Shown: positions 7,935 through 16,165 of the stretch, piece by piece
Position numbering within the stretch: the first letter of the stretch is position 1
How the letters are laid out: the number at the start of each line of letters is the position of its first letter
Source: UBA8752 sp965659115
GTDB lineage: Bacteria > Bacteroidota > Bacteroidia > Flavobacteriales_D > Sanyastnellaceae
NCBI GenBank assembly: GCA_965659115.1
Contig: CBFHUP010000004.1
Location: forward strand, 1-64,000
DNA: 64,000 bases
Direction of reading: 5' to 3'
Made by a program: the position numbers and the translations under genes
Notes under the pieces: generated by a model
Seen by the model: only the letters and a program-made list of their open reading frames with translations
The model's database searches: none
Told to the model about the DNA's origin: nothing

Positions 7935-8614
7935 ACGTGGGTTCTCAAATAGTGAATGTGCTTGCCCTCCTCGAGCCAACGCTGCTCGTAGTACGTTCTG
8001 ATGTTGAGCACATCCGCGAATTCGGGAGGCACCCTGTGGACCAGGTCTGAATACACATCCTGCGAATCCTCGAGAATGGGAAACCCCGCCTCCTCCCAGC
8101 CCTCTTTGGACAAGGCATACAACAGCGGGCTGTCACTTTTGACGTGAATGAGCCCATTGGGCACCATGAACTGGCGATAGCGCCTCAGGAAAATTTCCGA
8201 AGTGATGCGCTTGGTGCCCTTCTCGTCTTTGGGTTGTGGATCTGAAAAGGTGAGCCAGATTTCACTGACCTCTCCGGCGGCAAAGAAGTTCTGGACGAAT
8301 TCAATTTTGGTCCGCAGAAAGGCGACGTTGCCCAAGCCCTCCTCTTCGCTCGTTTTGGCACCGCGCCAAAACCGGTGTCCTTTGATGTCCACCCCGATGA
8401 AATTGCGCTCAGGATGTCGGCGCGCGAGGCCCACCGTATATTCTCCTTTGCCGCAACCCAGTTCGAGTGTGATGGGGTGGTCATTCCCAAAAACCGCTTG
8501 CGCCCACTGTCCCTTATGCAAACCCGCCCCATCCACGATGGATTTGAGGTCCGGTTCGAACACGTGGGAAAATGCCGCGTTCTCCTTCCACTTACGGAGC
8601 TTGTCCTTGCCCAT
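7931..8614 (-). CDS. trmB: tRNA (guanine-N7-)-methyltransferase
   Basis: 227 residues, the normal TrmB length. It makes m7G46 in tRNA variable loops. The SAM motif is LELGCGKGEYTVGLA; NFIGVDIKGHRFWRG and LTFSDPQPKDEKGTKRI follow in the family order. The N-terminus MGKDKLRKWKENAAF matches Bacteroidota TrmB, which makes the ATG at 8614 secure. A TAATTTCG box sits only 6 nt upstream of this start. The divergent glycosyltransferase starts 20 bp away. Confidence 0.95.
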   Translation of the reverse strand: MGKDKLRKWKENAAFSHVFEPDLKSIVDGAGLHKGQWAQAVFGNDHPITLELGCGKGEYTVGLARRHPERNFIGVDIKGHRFWRGAKTSEEEGLGNVAFLRTKIEFVQNFFAAGEVSEIWLTFSDPQPKDEKGTKRITSEIFLRRYRQFMVPNGLIHVKSDSPLLYALSKEGWEEAGFPILEDSQDVYSDLVHRVPPEFADVLNIRTYYEQRWLEEGKHIHYLRTHV

Positions 8615-8620
8615 GTGGTG

Positions 8621-8628
8621 CGAAATTA
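8621..8628 (-). promoter_or_regulatory. -7 box (TAATTTCG) 6 nt before the trmB start
   Basis: On the minus strand the sequence is TAATTTCG followed by CACCAC and the trmB ATG. It is the same octamer as before lpxD (33694-33701) and one base from TAnnTTTG. Transcription 5-7 nt downstream of the box would begin at or next to the start codon. The box also lies 6 bp from the divergent start at 8635. Confidence 0.55.
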
Positions 8629-8634
8629 CGCCTC

Positions 8635-9792
8635 ATGAGCGCTGGATCTCATTCGAAAGGGCCAACGGCCTCTAAGCAGCACGTTCTGTTCGCTGTGCTC
8701 GACTGGGGCCTGGGACATGCAACCCGCACTTGGCCATTGATCTTGGCCGCCCGACAGTCCGGCGCGCAGGTCACCGTGGCCTCGCGGGGTGCCGCCGCCG
8801 TGTGGCTTCAACACCGCATGACAGAGCAGGTGAAACGAGAACGAGTCGAAGGCGTGGAACAGGGCCCTCCTTGGGTGTGCTTGGAGAAACCCGGCGTGCA
8901 CATCCGCTATGCAAAAGGCCACCTCATGCTTCCCCTGCTTGCTCTGCAATTGCCACGCTTTCTGGCCAGCATTGCAGCAGAGCGGCGGTGGTTCCGAGCC
9001 CTGTTAACAGAGATGGTATTCACCCATGTGGTCAGCGACAATTGTTACGGTGTTTACCCCCATCGCTACAGCATTCAATCGGCTTTGATCACCCATCAAC
9101 TGGCCCCCCCAGTGCCGGCCCTCTTACAGCGCGTCGCAGGGGTACAAATCAGACGGTGGACAGAAGCCTTTGGTGAAGTCTGGATTCCCGACACCGCACG
9201 CGGAGAACTTGCTGGCAGCCTCAGCGGTGCTGCCAGTGCACGCCACCGCTTCATTGGGGCCCTCAGCCGGTTTCCGCTGCCAGCCGGTGCCACTTTGGAT
9301 GCGGTTGACCAGCATCAGGCTGCCTCTCCCGCATTGGTGGGTCTCGTCAGTGGCCCCGAACCTCAGCGAAGCCTGATGGAAACAGCTTTGCTGCGGTGCT
9401 TTGCTCGGGACGGCCGCTCAGCAGTGATTTTCTCAGGAAAACCAGATGGTGTAGCACAGACCGTCGACGGTGTGCACATCGTTCCGAATGCCGATGACAG
9501 CGAGATCCAGCATGCCATGATCCATGCCGATTGCATCGTTTGCCGAAGCGGATACTCGAGCCTGATGGACTTGACGGCATTAGCATTGCGGGCGATCCTT
9601 GTTCCTACCCCAGGTCAACCTGAACAAGAATACCTCGCCCATCATTGGCAAAGAACATGGGGTTGGCATTGCGTGAAACAAGGCCGATTGGCAGCCTTCT
9701 CACCCCCAAAAGGAGTTGCAACTGCTCCACACAACTTGCCCAAAGTCACCCATGGAGACTGGTCTTGGCTTCACCAATGGATCTCATCATAA
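8635..9792 (+). CDS. Glycosyltransferase of the MurG/GT28 type (UDP-sugar C-terminal domain)
   Basis: 385 residues with a two-lobed GT-B layout. The N-terminal lobe has VLFAVLDWGLGHATRTWPLI, a glycine/histidine loop typical of MurG-like and MGT-like transferases; the C-terminal lobe has FSGKPDG, HADCIVCRSGYSSLMD and VPTPGQPEQEYLA, matching the GT28 donor-binding region. The acceptor and sugar are unknown. ATG at 8635 is 20 bp from the divergent trmB start; the frame is open into trmB, but no homology lies there. No separate -7 box could be seen for it, so its promoter must lie inside trmB or in the shared 20 bp. Confidence 0.75.
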   Translation: MSAGSHSKGPTASKQHVLFAVLDWGLGHATRTWPLILAARQSGAQVTVASRGAAAVWLQHRMTEQVKRERVEGVEQGPPWVCLEKPGVHIRYAKGHLMLPLLALQLPRFLASIAAERRWFRALLTEMVFTHVVSDNCYGVYPHRYSIQSALITHQLAPPVPALLQRVAGVQIRRWTEAFGEVWIPDTARGELAGSLSGAASARHRFIGALSRFPLPAGATLDAVDQHQAASPALVGLVSGPEPQRSLMETALLRCFARDGRSAVIFSGKPDGVAQTVDGVHIVPNADDSEIQHAMIHADCIVCRSGYSSLMDLTALALRAILVPTPGQPEQEYLAHHWQRTWGWHCVKQGRLAAFSPPKGVATAPHNLPKVTHGDWSWLHQWISS

Positions 9793-9806
9793 CACCGCTC
9801 AATCCT

Positions 9807-9882
9807 CCCGTAAAACGGGTGACACACAATCTGTTGTCACGTACTTCAACACTGTTTCTACTCAACTTCACATAAATTGAAG
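9807..9882 (+). promoter_or_regulatory. Cluster of three inverted repeats before the LamG/FG-GAP protein gene
   Basis: Three dyads lie in 76 bp. CCCGT-AAA-ACGGG occupies 9807-9819. GTGACA-N10-TGTCAC occupies 9819-9840, with half-sites 16 bp apart. CTTCA-N7-TGAAG occupies 9866-9882, spanning a TAAATTG. There is no T-run after the first hairpin, so it is a poor terminator. Dyads of this kind suit a dimeric DNA-binding protein; the candidate would be the tail of the encoded protein itself. Function is inferred only. Confidence 0.35.
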
Positions 9883-9921
9883 CGCCCGGCCATCAAGGGT
9901 TACAGATATTTGGAAAAGACA

Positions 9922-12888
9922 GTGGGCTTGTCACGTATCCCTTCTTTTCTGCAATCTACTGGCGGTGTTCCTAGCCGCACAACCGTTGCGTTCGTCCTCT
10001 TATTTTTGGTGGTAAGCCCTCCTTCCTGCCTCTACGCTCAGGTCAACCCTGAGCAGTTATATTGGATGGAGGGGTCGACCATCCCCACACCACCTCTTCC
10101 CTTCCAGAATTGCATCGGGTCCATTGCTGGCGACTTCGACCGCGATGGATTCGAAGACGTCATTTTGGGATACAAGAACACCCTCTTTGTCGCTTGGAAT
10201 TCAAAAGATGGACTTGCCCCTTTTGTGGTCTTGGCGCAGGCCGAAGGAATTTGGGACTGGATCAAATGGGATCCGCAATCCCACACTTGCTGGTTTCAAT
10301 CTCAATTTCCAAGCCGGATTGAATCTCTGGTTTTTGAGAACAGACAAATTTGGTCCCAATCCACCTACTCGGGCACAGCATTAAACGCCCACATTGTAAA
10401 TGGAGGAGGATTGCTCGTCACCGGCCGGGATGGGAAGTCCATGGAGCTGCTCACCTCTGGAGGTGTAGCGCACAAATGGATCACAGATGCCAGCGGAGTT
10501 CTGCGCTCTCAAGCCCTCGTCAACGAACAAGATCTGCTTGTGATTCAGGACAAGGATACCAAGTCGCTTGGCTTTTCATTCCGGGAGGACCATTCGTCCA
10601 TTTGGCCCCCTGTGACTTGGCTTGAAGATTCGCAGGGCTGCACAAATTGGTGGCTCATGGAGGATGATCAAGGGCCCTTCCTCCTCCATATCAAAGACGA
10701 TATGGTTGAATTGAACGACCTGTATCCTGATGGTTTGACCCGAAGGCGTTGGAAAACTCAACGGCTCACATCGACCCCATCAAGTTTGGAAACCCTGACC
10801 GCGTTTCCCCTTCTGAGCGGGAATGCCATCAACATGATCTGGCACAAGCCCATCTTTCACCAAATGGGCTTGACTCAAATCGACCTCGCAACGGGAACCA
10901 TTCAGCAATCCCTACCATTGGCAGAATTCGATGCCATCAAAGGACTGTGTACTCCGGACCTGAATGGCGATGGGACCCGAGAAATATTGCACCTGAGGCC
11001 TGATGGGACTGGGCTTGAGTGCCACATGAATTGGCAACTTGGCACCCAACTGCTCTACCATTCGGCAGAGAATCAACCCACCTACAGATGGCCTGACCCC
11101 GCGCTCAAACCCATGGCCAGATGGACCCATGCGATGGACATCAAAGCCGGCTTAGAAGAACTTTGGATGCACAAAGGGGCATTGCTTTTCAGAAATCCTG
11201 ATGGTTGGTGGAAAGCTGAATTACAGCCAAAACCTCAACCACCCAAAGTCACAGAGGAATTGCAAGGAGACAGCGCTTCTTTGCGGCTTGTTGTTTCTTA
11301 CCTGCACTTCAACAGTGACGTCACAGACATCGGGCGCAGGGGTCTTGTCGAGGTCACTCCGGATGAATGGCATCATGTCACTTTCATTCGGAAATCAAGT
11401 CTGGAGTCACAAGTCTGGTACGATGGCCGTCTCATTTTTGACGGTTTCAGTCATGACCTGAGATTCCAATTCAACGCCTTGATGTTTGGGGCTGCTTATG
11501 GTACCCGATACTTCAAATACGCCCCGGTTGCTTTGGACAGGGTCATTCTAACTGGCAAGGCATGGACTTCATCTGAAATCGAGGAGGAATGGATGACCGC
11601 CAGCCACAGTATCGATGACATGACGGCTGAAGTCTGGGAGTTTGATGAAGTCCCTTTTAAGAGCAGCATTGCTCAGCGGAAAATGGATGCCGGCTCCAAG
11701 CCACGCATTGTACCGGGACGCAGCGGCAACGCCGTGTTGTTTGATGGCGTCGATGACCGGCTCAGAAGTTTCACCAACGTTCCATCGGATGACTTGACTT
11801 TGAGTTTCCACTTCAAAGTCTCCCCCAGAAACACATACAGCTCCCATGCCTTGACGACCCTTTACGGCATGTACAACACCACCATAGGACTGGAGTGGTC
11901 TGACCAACCCCTGCTCCGGGACAACAGGGGGGAGTCCGGCATCATCACTTCCCCTTCTCCGGTTTCTGTGACCCCTTTGCCTTGGCCGGAAACAGCCTCT
12001 CCTTTTCTCTATGAGGGGATGCTGTATGTGATGACTGCCAGCGGCCAACTGCTCGTAGAAGGCCCCTTGGGGTGGCAGGACTTTCCGTCAGATGGAAATG
12101 ACATTGAGGCGCGCCTCGGCAATCCATGGCCCACCCAAGAGGGCATTTGTGCCATAAGTGATAAAGGAATTTTGTGGTCTTGGACGCCCACGTCCGGCTG
12201 GAACAGTTTGGGCGCTGTTCAACATGAATACCAACCTCTCAGTGAGGTCATCCCTTGCGGTGATGGGGCCTTTCTTCAAGGAGAAAATCAATGGATTTGG
12301 GCGGATTCGGACTCAAAAGACCTCAAAAGACCTGCCAACGGGGTGCCAGGTCTGGTGCGCGAAGTCGCCTGGGGATTCAAAGGCCATGAGGTCACCTTTG
12401 AGAAAGGAGACCGACAGTTTTGGCATCCGCTTCGCACCCAAATGCTGCTGGGGCCCACAGGGGCGACCCTGACCAAGCATTGGTCGTGGTATTGGCTCAT
12501 CCCTGTATTGTGCATCGCCATGGCCATCACAGCCACCCTCAAGTTTCGCAAGAATCAAAACCACCGCGAATCCGAGCACACTCCCCATTATCGCCCTACC
12601 CCACCACCAGATCTACAGCCGTTGCTCGTGAAACTCCAAGCCCATTGCGATCAAGCCATCGAGACATCACAGCTCGATGACGTCTTGGGCGCGAGGGAAT
12701 TGGACACCGACGAGACCCGCAGGGCCCGCCGTGCTCGCCTCATCAAAGAAATCAACCATTGGAGTCAAGACGCCCTTGATTTAGATGTCATCGTGCGGCA
12801 GCGGGACCCCGAAGACCGCAGGAGGGCCCTTTACTTCATCAGTCCTGACTTAGGCAGAGCCCTTGGGCCCTTTGTGGCTCCTGGCTGA
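9922..12888 (+). CDS. Large membrane-anchored FG-GAP/LamG protein with cytoplasmic winged-helix-like tail
   Basis: About 988 residues from GTG 9922; a TTG at 9877 would add 15. There is no early ATG. An N-terminal hydrophobic segment (TTVAFVLLFLVV, then a cysteine and an AQ site) is a signal peptide. Calcium-type FG-GAP motifs GDFDRDGFEDVIL and DLNGDGTREIL suggest a beta-propeller. A LamG/concanavalin-like module follows (HHVTFIRKSS...VWYDGRLIFDG...LDRVILTGKAW) around bases 11360-11600. One transmembrane helix (WYWLIPVLCIAMAITATL) is at about bases 12487-12540. The last 110 residues are charged and contain RRARRARLIKEIN and RQRDPEDRRRALYFI, like the helix and wing of MarR-type winged helices. 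I infer a one-component sensor-regulator. No close relative is recognised with certainty. Confidence 0.6.
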   Translation: MGLSRIPSFLQSTGGVPSRTTVAFVLLFLVVSPPSCLYAQVNPEQLYWMEGSTIPTPPLPFQNCIGSIAGDFDRDGFEDVILGYKNTLFVAWNSKDGLAPFVVLAQAEGIWDWIKWDPQSHTCWFQSQFPSRIESLVFENRQIWSQSTYSGTALNAHIVNGGGLLVTGRDGKSMELLTSGGVAHKWITDASGVLRSQALVNEQDLLVIQDKDTKSLGFSFREDHSSIWPPVTWLEDSQGCTNWWLMEDDQGPFLLHIKDDMVELNDLYPDGLTRRRWKTQRLTSTPSSLETLTAFPLLSGNAINMIWHKPIFHQMGLTQIDLATGTIQQSLPLAEFDAIKGLCTPDLNGDGTREILHLRPDGTGLECHMNWQLGTQLLYHSAENQPTYRWPDPALKPMARWTHAMDIKAGLEELWMHKGALLFRNPDGWWKAELQPKPQPPKVTEELQGDSASLRLVVSYLHFNSDVTDIGRRGLVEVTPDEWHHVTFIRKSSLESQVWYDGRLIFDGFSHDLRFQFNALMFGAAYGTRYFKYAPVALDRVILTGKAWTSSEIEEEWMTASHSIDDMTAEVWEFDEVPFKSSIAQRKMDAGSKPRIVPGRSGNAVLFDGVDDRLRSFTNVPSDDLTLSFHFKVSPRNTYSSHALTTLYGMYNTTIGLEWSDQPLLRDNRGESGIITSPSPVSVTPLPWPETASPFLYEGMLYVMTASGQLLVEGPLGWQDFPSDGNDIEARLGNPWPTQEGICAISDKGILWSWTPTSGWNSLGAVQHEYQPLSEVIPCGDGAFLQGENQWIWADSDSKDLKRPANGVPGLVREVAWGFKGHEVTFEKGDRQFWHPLRTQMLLGPTGATLTKHWSWYWLIPVLCIAMAITATLKFRKNQNHRESEHTPHYRPTPPPDLQPLLVKLQAHCDQAIETSQLDDVLGARELDTDETRRARRARLIKEINHWSQDALDLDVIVRQRDPEDRRRALYFISPDLGRALGPFVAPG

Positions 12889-12920
12889 ACTTCGAAGCCC
12901 AAGGGTCTTAAATTGCCAGC

Positions 12921-13373
12921 ATGACGGACGATGAGCGCTACATGCGTCAGGCCCTCGACCAAGCGCACCGGGCAGCAGAAATGGGGGAAGTCCCCGTGGG
13001 TGCTGTTATCGTAGCAGGGGGACGCACCATTGCCAGGGCACACAATTTGTGCGAACGGTTGCACGACTTTACTGCGCACGCAGAAATGCAGGCTTTCACC
13101 TCGGCCAGCGAATACCTCGGCGGAAAATTTCTGGACCAATGCACGCTCTATGTCACCTTAGAACCCTGTCCTATGTGCGCGGGGGCTGCGTTTTGGACGC
13201 GTATTGGGCGGGTGGTCTACGGCGCAAAAGACGAAAAGCGCGGCGGACTCGACTTCTCTGGGAAACGGGAAGAAGGCCTCTTGCACCCCCGGACTGAATT
13301 GGTGGGCGGCGTGCTTCAAGAAGAGTGTGCGGAACTCCTGACCACCTTCTTCTCCAAACGCAGGAAATCCTGA
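12921..13373 (+). CDS. tadA: tRNA-specific adenosine deaminase
   Basis: 150 residues of the cytidine-deaminase fold. It converts A34 to inosine in tRNA-Arg(ACG). Zinc ligands and catalytic glutamate are in AHAEMQAF (H53, E55) and PCPMCAGA (C83, C86). VPVGAVIV and NLCERLHDFTAH fit TadA rather than cytosine or guanine deaminase. Start ATG 12921 is 32 bp after the preceding stop. A weak TAAATTGC sits 4 nt before the ATG, the same spacing as better boxes elsewhere in the window. Confidence 0.93.
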   Translation: MTDDERYMRQALDQAHRAAEMGEVPVGAVIVAGGRTIARAHNLCERLHDFTAHAEMQAFTSASEYLGGKFLDQCTLYVTLEPCPMCAGAAFWTRIGRVVYGAKDEKRGGLDFSGKREEGLLHPRTELVGGVLQEECAELLTTFFSKRRKS

Positions 13374-13385
13374 GCGGCCCGCGCC

Positions 13386-13393
13386 TACTTTTG
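13386..13393 (+). promoter_or_regulatory. -7 box (TACTTTTG) 4 nt before the mgtE start
   Basis: A perfect TAnnTTTG match followed by AAAG and the GTG start at 13398. If transcription starts 5-7 nt after the box, the message begins at the start codon or just inside it. That supports a leaderless mRNA, or else indicates that the true start is further in. Confidence 0.6.
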
Positions 13394-13397
13394 AAAG

Positions 13398-14750
13398 GTG
13401 GAGGAATTGAACCGCGCATACCTCGATGCCCTTAGCGGGGACATTGCCGGCAAGAAGGCTGACCTCTTGCAGGCACAGATGGCGGAATTGCACCCCGCCG
13501 ACATTGCGGAAATCTTAGACAAGCTTGAAGACGGAGAGGTGCAATACCTCTGGAACCTGATCCAAACCGAGGAGCGCGGCGATGTTCTGGTCGAGTTGGA
13601 GGAAGACGTCAGGGTGGCTCTGTTGGCCAAGCTGTCCAACCGTGAAATCGCTGAAGAGGTCCTGGAGCACATTGACTCGGACGATGCCGCCGATGTGGTG
13701 TCTGAGCTTCCCGAAGAGCGGGCCGCAGAGGTGATTCAGCAACTCGACACCGAGGACCGTGAAGACCTGCTCAGCTTGTTGCGCTACCCAGAAGGGTCTG
13801 CTGGAGCTTTGATGGGCACCGAGTTGATTCGGGTGGAACTGGATTGGACGGTATCGCACGCCATCCGCGAGATGAGAAGGCAAGCAGAGGATGTGGAAAC
13901 CGTCCACAGTGTCTATGTGGTCAATGCCTCCGGTCAGCTGCTGGGAAGGCTGTCCCTGAAGCGGCTTTTGCTGACCGCCACCAGCGCGCGCAGCACCATT
14001 GGCGACCTCTTCAAAGAGGACGACACACGCACCGTCAAAGTCACTGAGCCCGACGAAAAAGTCGTGCAACTGATGAAGAAATACAACCTCGTGGCATTGC
14101 CAGTGGTTGACGACCACAACAGGCTGCTTGGCAGGATCACCATCGACGACGTGGTGGACCTCATGGAAGAAGAGGCCGAAAAAGACTACCAACTCGCCAG
14201 CGGATTGAGCGACGAAGTAGAGAGTGACGACTCCTTGTGGGACATGACCCGGGCCCGACTGCCTTGGCTGTTGATCGGGCTCTTCGGCGGACTTGCTGGC
14301 GCCTATGTCATCGGTGTATTTGACATCGAGCGCTTCCCTTCTATGGCGCTGTTCATCCCGCTGATTGCCGCCATGGGGGGCAATGTGGGGGTGCAATCGG
14401 CCGCTATCGTGGTTCAAGGCTTGGCCGCTGGACGAAACCCCACGGACGCCCGACTCATGCCGCGCTTGCTCAAAGAATTTTCGGTTGCCCTGCTCAATGG
14501 CGCCATTTGCTCAGCCATCATCCTCGGGGCGAGCCTGGCCCTTGGATACGGATGGAACTTGAGCGTAACCGTGAGCTTGGCGCTGATTGCAGTGATCATC
14601 TTCGCGGCATTGTTTGGCACCTTCGTGCCACTCACCCTCGATCGCTTCAAGATTGACCCTGCATTGGCAACAGGCCCCTTCATCACCACAGCCAACGATA
14701 TCATTGGCCTCATCATCTACTTTGGCATCGGTATGGTGATGTTTGCTTGA
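13398..14750 (+). CDS. mgtE: MgtE-type magnesium transporter
   Basis: 450 residues, standard MgtE length. The cytosolic N domain of superhelical repeats carries AELHPADIAEILDKLEDGE and SDDAADVVSELPEERA. A CBS pair spans about residues 135-260 (TVHSVYVVNASGQLLG, NLVALPVVDDHNRLLGRITIDDVVD). Five membrane helices follow, with the pore signature PLIAAMGGNVGVQSA and later PLTLDRFKIDPALATGPF. The start is GTG 13398; the N-domain is complete from there. The stop is 1 bp from the next start. It imports Mg2+ gated by the N and CBS domains. Confidence 0.95.
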   Translation: MEELNRAYLDALSGDIAGKKADLLQAQMAELHPADIAEILDKLEDGEVQYLWNLIQTEERGDVLVELEEDVRVALLAKLSNREIAEEVLEHIDSDDAADVVSELPEERAAEVIQQLDTEDREDLLSLLRYPEGSAGALMGTELIRVELDWTVSHAIREMRRQAEDVETVHSVYVVNASGQLLGRLSLKRLLLTATSARSTIGDLFKEDDTRTVKVTEPDEKVVQLMKKYNLVALPVVDDHNRLLGRITIDDVVDLMEEEAEKDYQLASGLSDEVESDDSLWDMTRARLPWLLIGLFGGLAGAYVIGVFDIERFPSMALFIPLIAAMGGNVGVQSAAIVVQGLAAGRNPTDARLMPRLLKEFSVALLNGAICSAIILGASLALGYGWNLSVTVSLALIAVIIFAALFGTFVPLTLDRFKIDPALATGPFITTANDIIGLIIYFGIGMVMFA

Positions 14751-14751
14751 C

Positions 14752-15699
14752 ATGATGAAGGTCCTCTTCTTGGATACCGTGCATCCGGTTCTCGCAGAAA
14801 GACTCAGTCAGGCCGGAATGGATTGTATCGATGGCACATCACACACCACGGTGAAGGCCATCGATGCCCACAATGACGCCGCGGGCATTGTGCTCCGGAG
14901 CCGCATTCGTGTCGATGCCGAACTGCTTGACCGACTGCCCCACCTCCGTTTCATATGTCGCTCTGGAGCCGGTTTAGAAAACATCGATCTGGCTTCCGCT
15001 TTTGACCGGGGCATTGAGGTATTCAACAGCCCCGAAGGCAACCGTGACGCTGTGGGAGAACACGCCCTCGGCATGCTCCTGTCGCTGATGAACCTCTTGC
15101 GCGAGGCCGATGCCTCTGTGAAGCAAGGGCAATGGGACCGCGAAGGCCACCGGGGCATGGAACTCTCATCCCGCACAGTGGGCATTTTGGGATATGGCCA
15201 CATGGGAAGCGCCTTTGCCAGCAAATTGACGGGAATGGGCTGTCGCATCCTGGCCTGTGACCCTTACCGCGATGACATTGATGGCGACCTTCAAGGGAAG
15301 GTGCGCCACGTGGATTTGGCCACTTTAAAGCGCGAAGCCGACGTACTGAGCATCCACTGCCACCTGACTCCGGAGACCAAAGGCATGGTCGACCGTGAGT
15401 TCTTGTATGGCTTTACCAAGCCCATCGTCCTCATCAATACAGCCCGAGGGGCCATCTTGAGCTCTTCAGGCCTTCTCGACGCCCTTCAAACAGGGCATGT
15501 GGTGGCTGCGGCACTCGACGTCTTTGAAAGGGAAACCAGCAGCTTTGAAACCGTTGCCAACGAGGGTGACGCCGTCTGGATGAGGCTCATGGCCCACCCC
15601 CGGATACAAGTCAGCCCGCACGTGGCGGGCTGGACTGAAGAAAGCTATGTGAAACTATCGTCCGTACTGGCCGATAAAGTGATCGCCAAATTCGGCTGA
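14752..15699 (+). CDS. D-isomer-specific 2-hydroxyacid dehydrogenase (phosphoglycerate dehydrogenase-like)
   Basis: 315 residues. The NAD motif is GILGYGHMGSAFASKL and the catalytic Arg-Glu-His triad lies in NTARGAIL, ALDVFERE and SPHVAGWTEES. RSGAGLENIDL and the length without an ACT domain fit a short SerA-like enzyme, so 3-phosphoglycerate or another 2-ketoacid could be the substrate. ATG 14752 follows the mgtE stop by one base; ATG 14755 is equally possible. It ends 1 bp from the convergent exbD stop. Confidence 0.85.
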   Translation: MMKVLFLDTVHPVLAERLSQAGMDCIDGTSHTTVKAIDAHNDAAGIVLRSRIRVDAELLDRLPHLRFICRSGAGLENIDLASAFDRGIEVFNSPEGNRDAVGEHALGMLLSLMNLLREADASVKQGQWDREGHRGMELSSRTVGILGYGHMGSAFASKLTGMGCRILACDPYRDDIDGDLQGKVRHVDLATLKREADVLSIHCHLTPETKGMVDREFLYGFTKPIVLINTARGAILSSSGLLDALQTGHVVAAALDVFERETSSFETVANEGDAVWMRLMAHPRIQVSPHVAGWTEESYVKLSSVLADKVIAKFG

Positions 15700-15700
15700 A

Positions 15701-16165
15701 TCAATTGGTGCGCTCGCGGGAATTCGCTGAGTACAAGACTTTGAGGGCCGAAGCCTTTCTCAATTCCTGCTTGACATCGGTCACCACACCCATCTTGGTG
15801 TCTTGGTCGACCTTCATGGACACCCACATTTTGGTCTGCTCCGCTTCGGCCAATGTGAGCCGCTCGTTTTCTACCCAATCCCGAATTTGCGCGACGTCTG
15901 AGAACTGATCGTTCAACTGAATCACAGGCTCGGTTCCATAACGCTTGTCCTGGGGAGGGCCGATGTTGATGTAACGGATCAAATGCTTCTTCTCAATCTT
16001 GTAGATCTCAGAAGCCTCTGGGCGTACCACCTTGACCATTTCCTCTTCTGTACGCAACACCGTTGCCACCATGAAGAAGAAGAGCAGCATGAACACGATA
16101 TCGGGAAGTGACGCGGTTGAAATCGCCCCAGACTCTCGCTTGTTGTTTTTCTTGAACTTGCTCAT
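15701..16165 (-). CDS. exbD: ExbD/TolR-family biopolymer transport protein (cluster 1, second copy)
   Basis: 154 residues: a short basic N-terminus, one membrane helix with the proton-path aspartate (SLPDIVFMLLFFFMVATVL, residues about 19-37) and a periplasmic domain with WVSMKVDQDTKMGVVTDVKQ. It is the last gene of exbB-orf-exbD-exbD and overlaps the upstream exbD stop by one base (TGATG). In such complexes ExbD couples the proton motive force to TonB. The C-terminal tail is lysine- and arginine-rich. Confidence 0.9.
   Translation of the reverse strand: MSKFKKNNKRESGAISTASLPDIVFMLLFFFMVATVLRTEEEMVKVVRPEASEIYKIEKKHLIRYINIGPPQDKRYGTEPVIQLNDQFSDVAQIRDWVENERLTLAEAEQTKMWVSMKVDQDTKMGVVTDVKQELRKASALKVLYSANSRERTN

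Noticed and set aside
9807..9819. CCCGT-AAA-ACGGG hairpin as a terminator for the GT28 gene
   Set aside because: No T-run follows and the loop is three bases; kept only as part of the inverted-repeat cluster.
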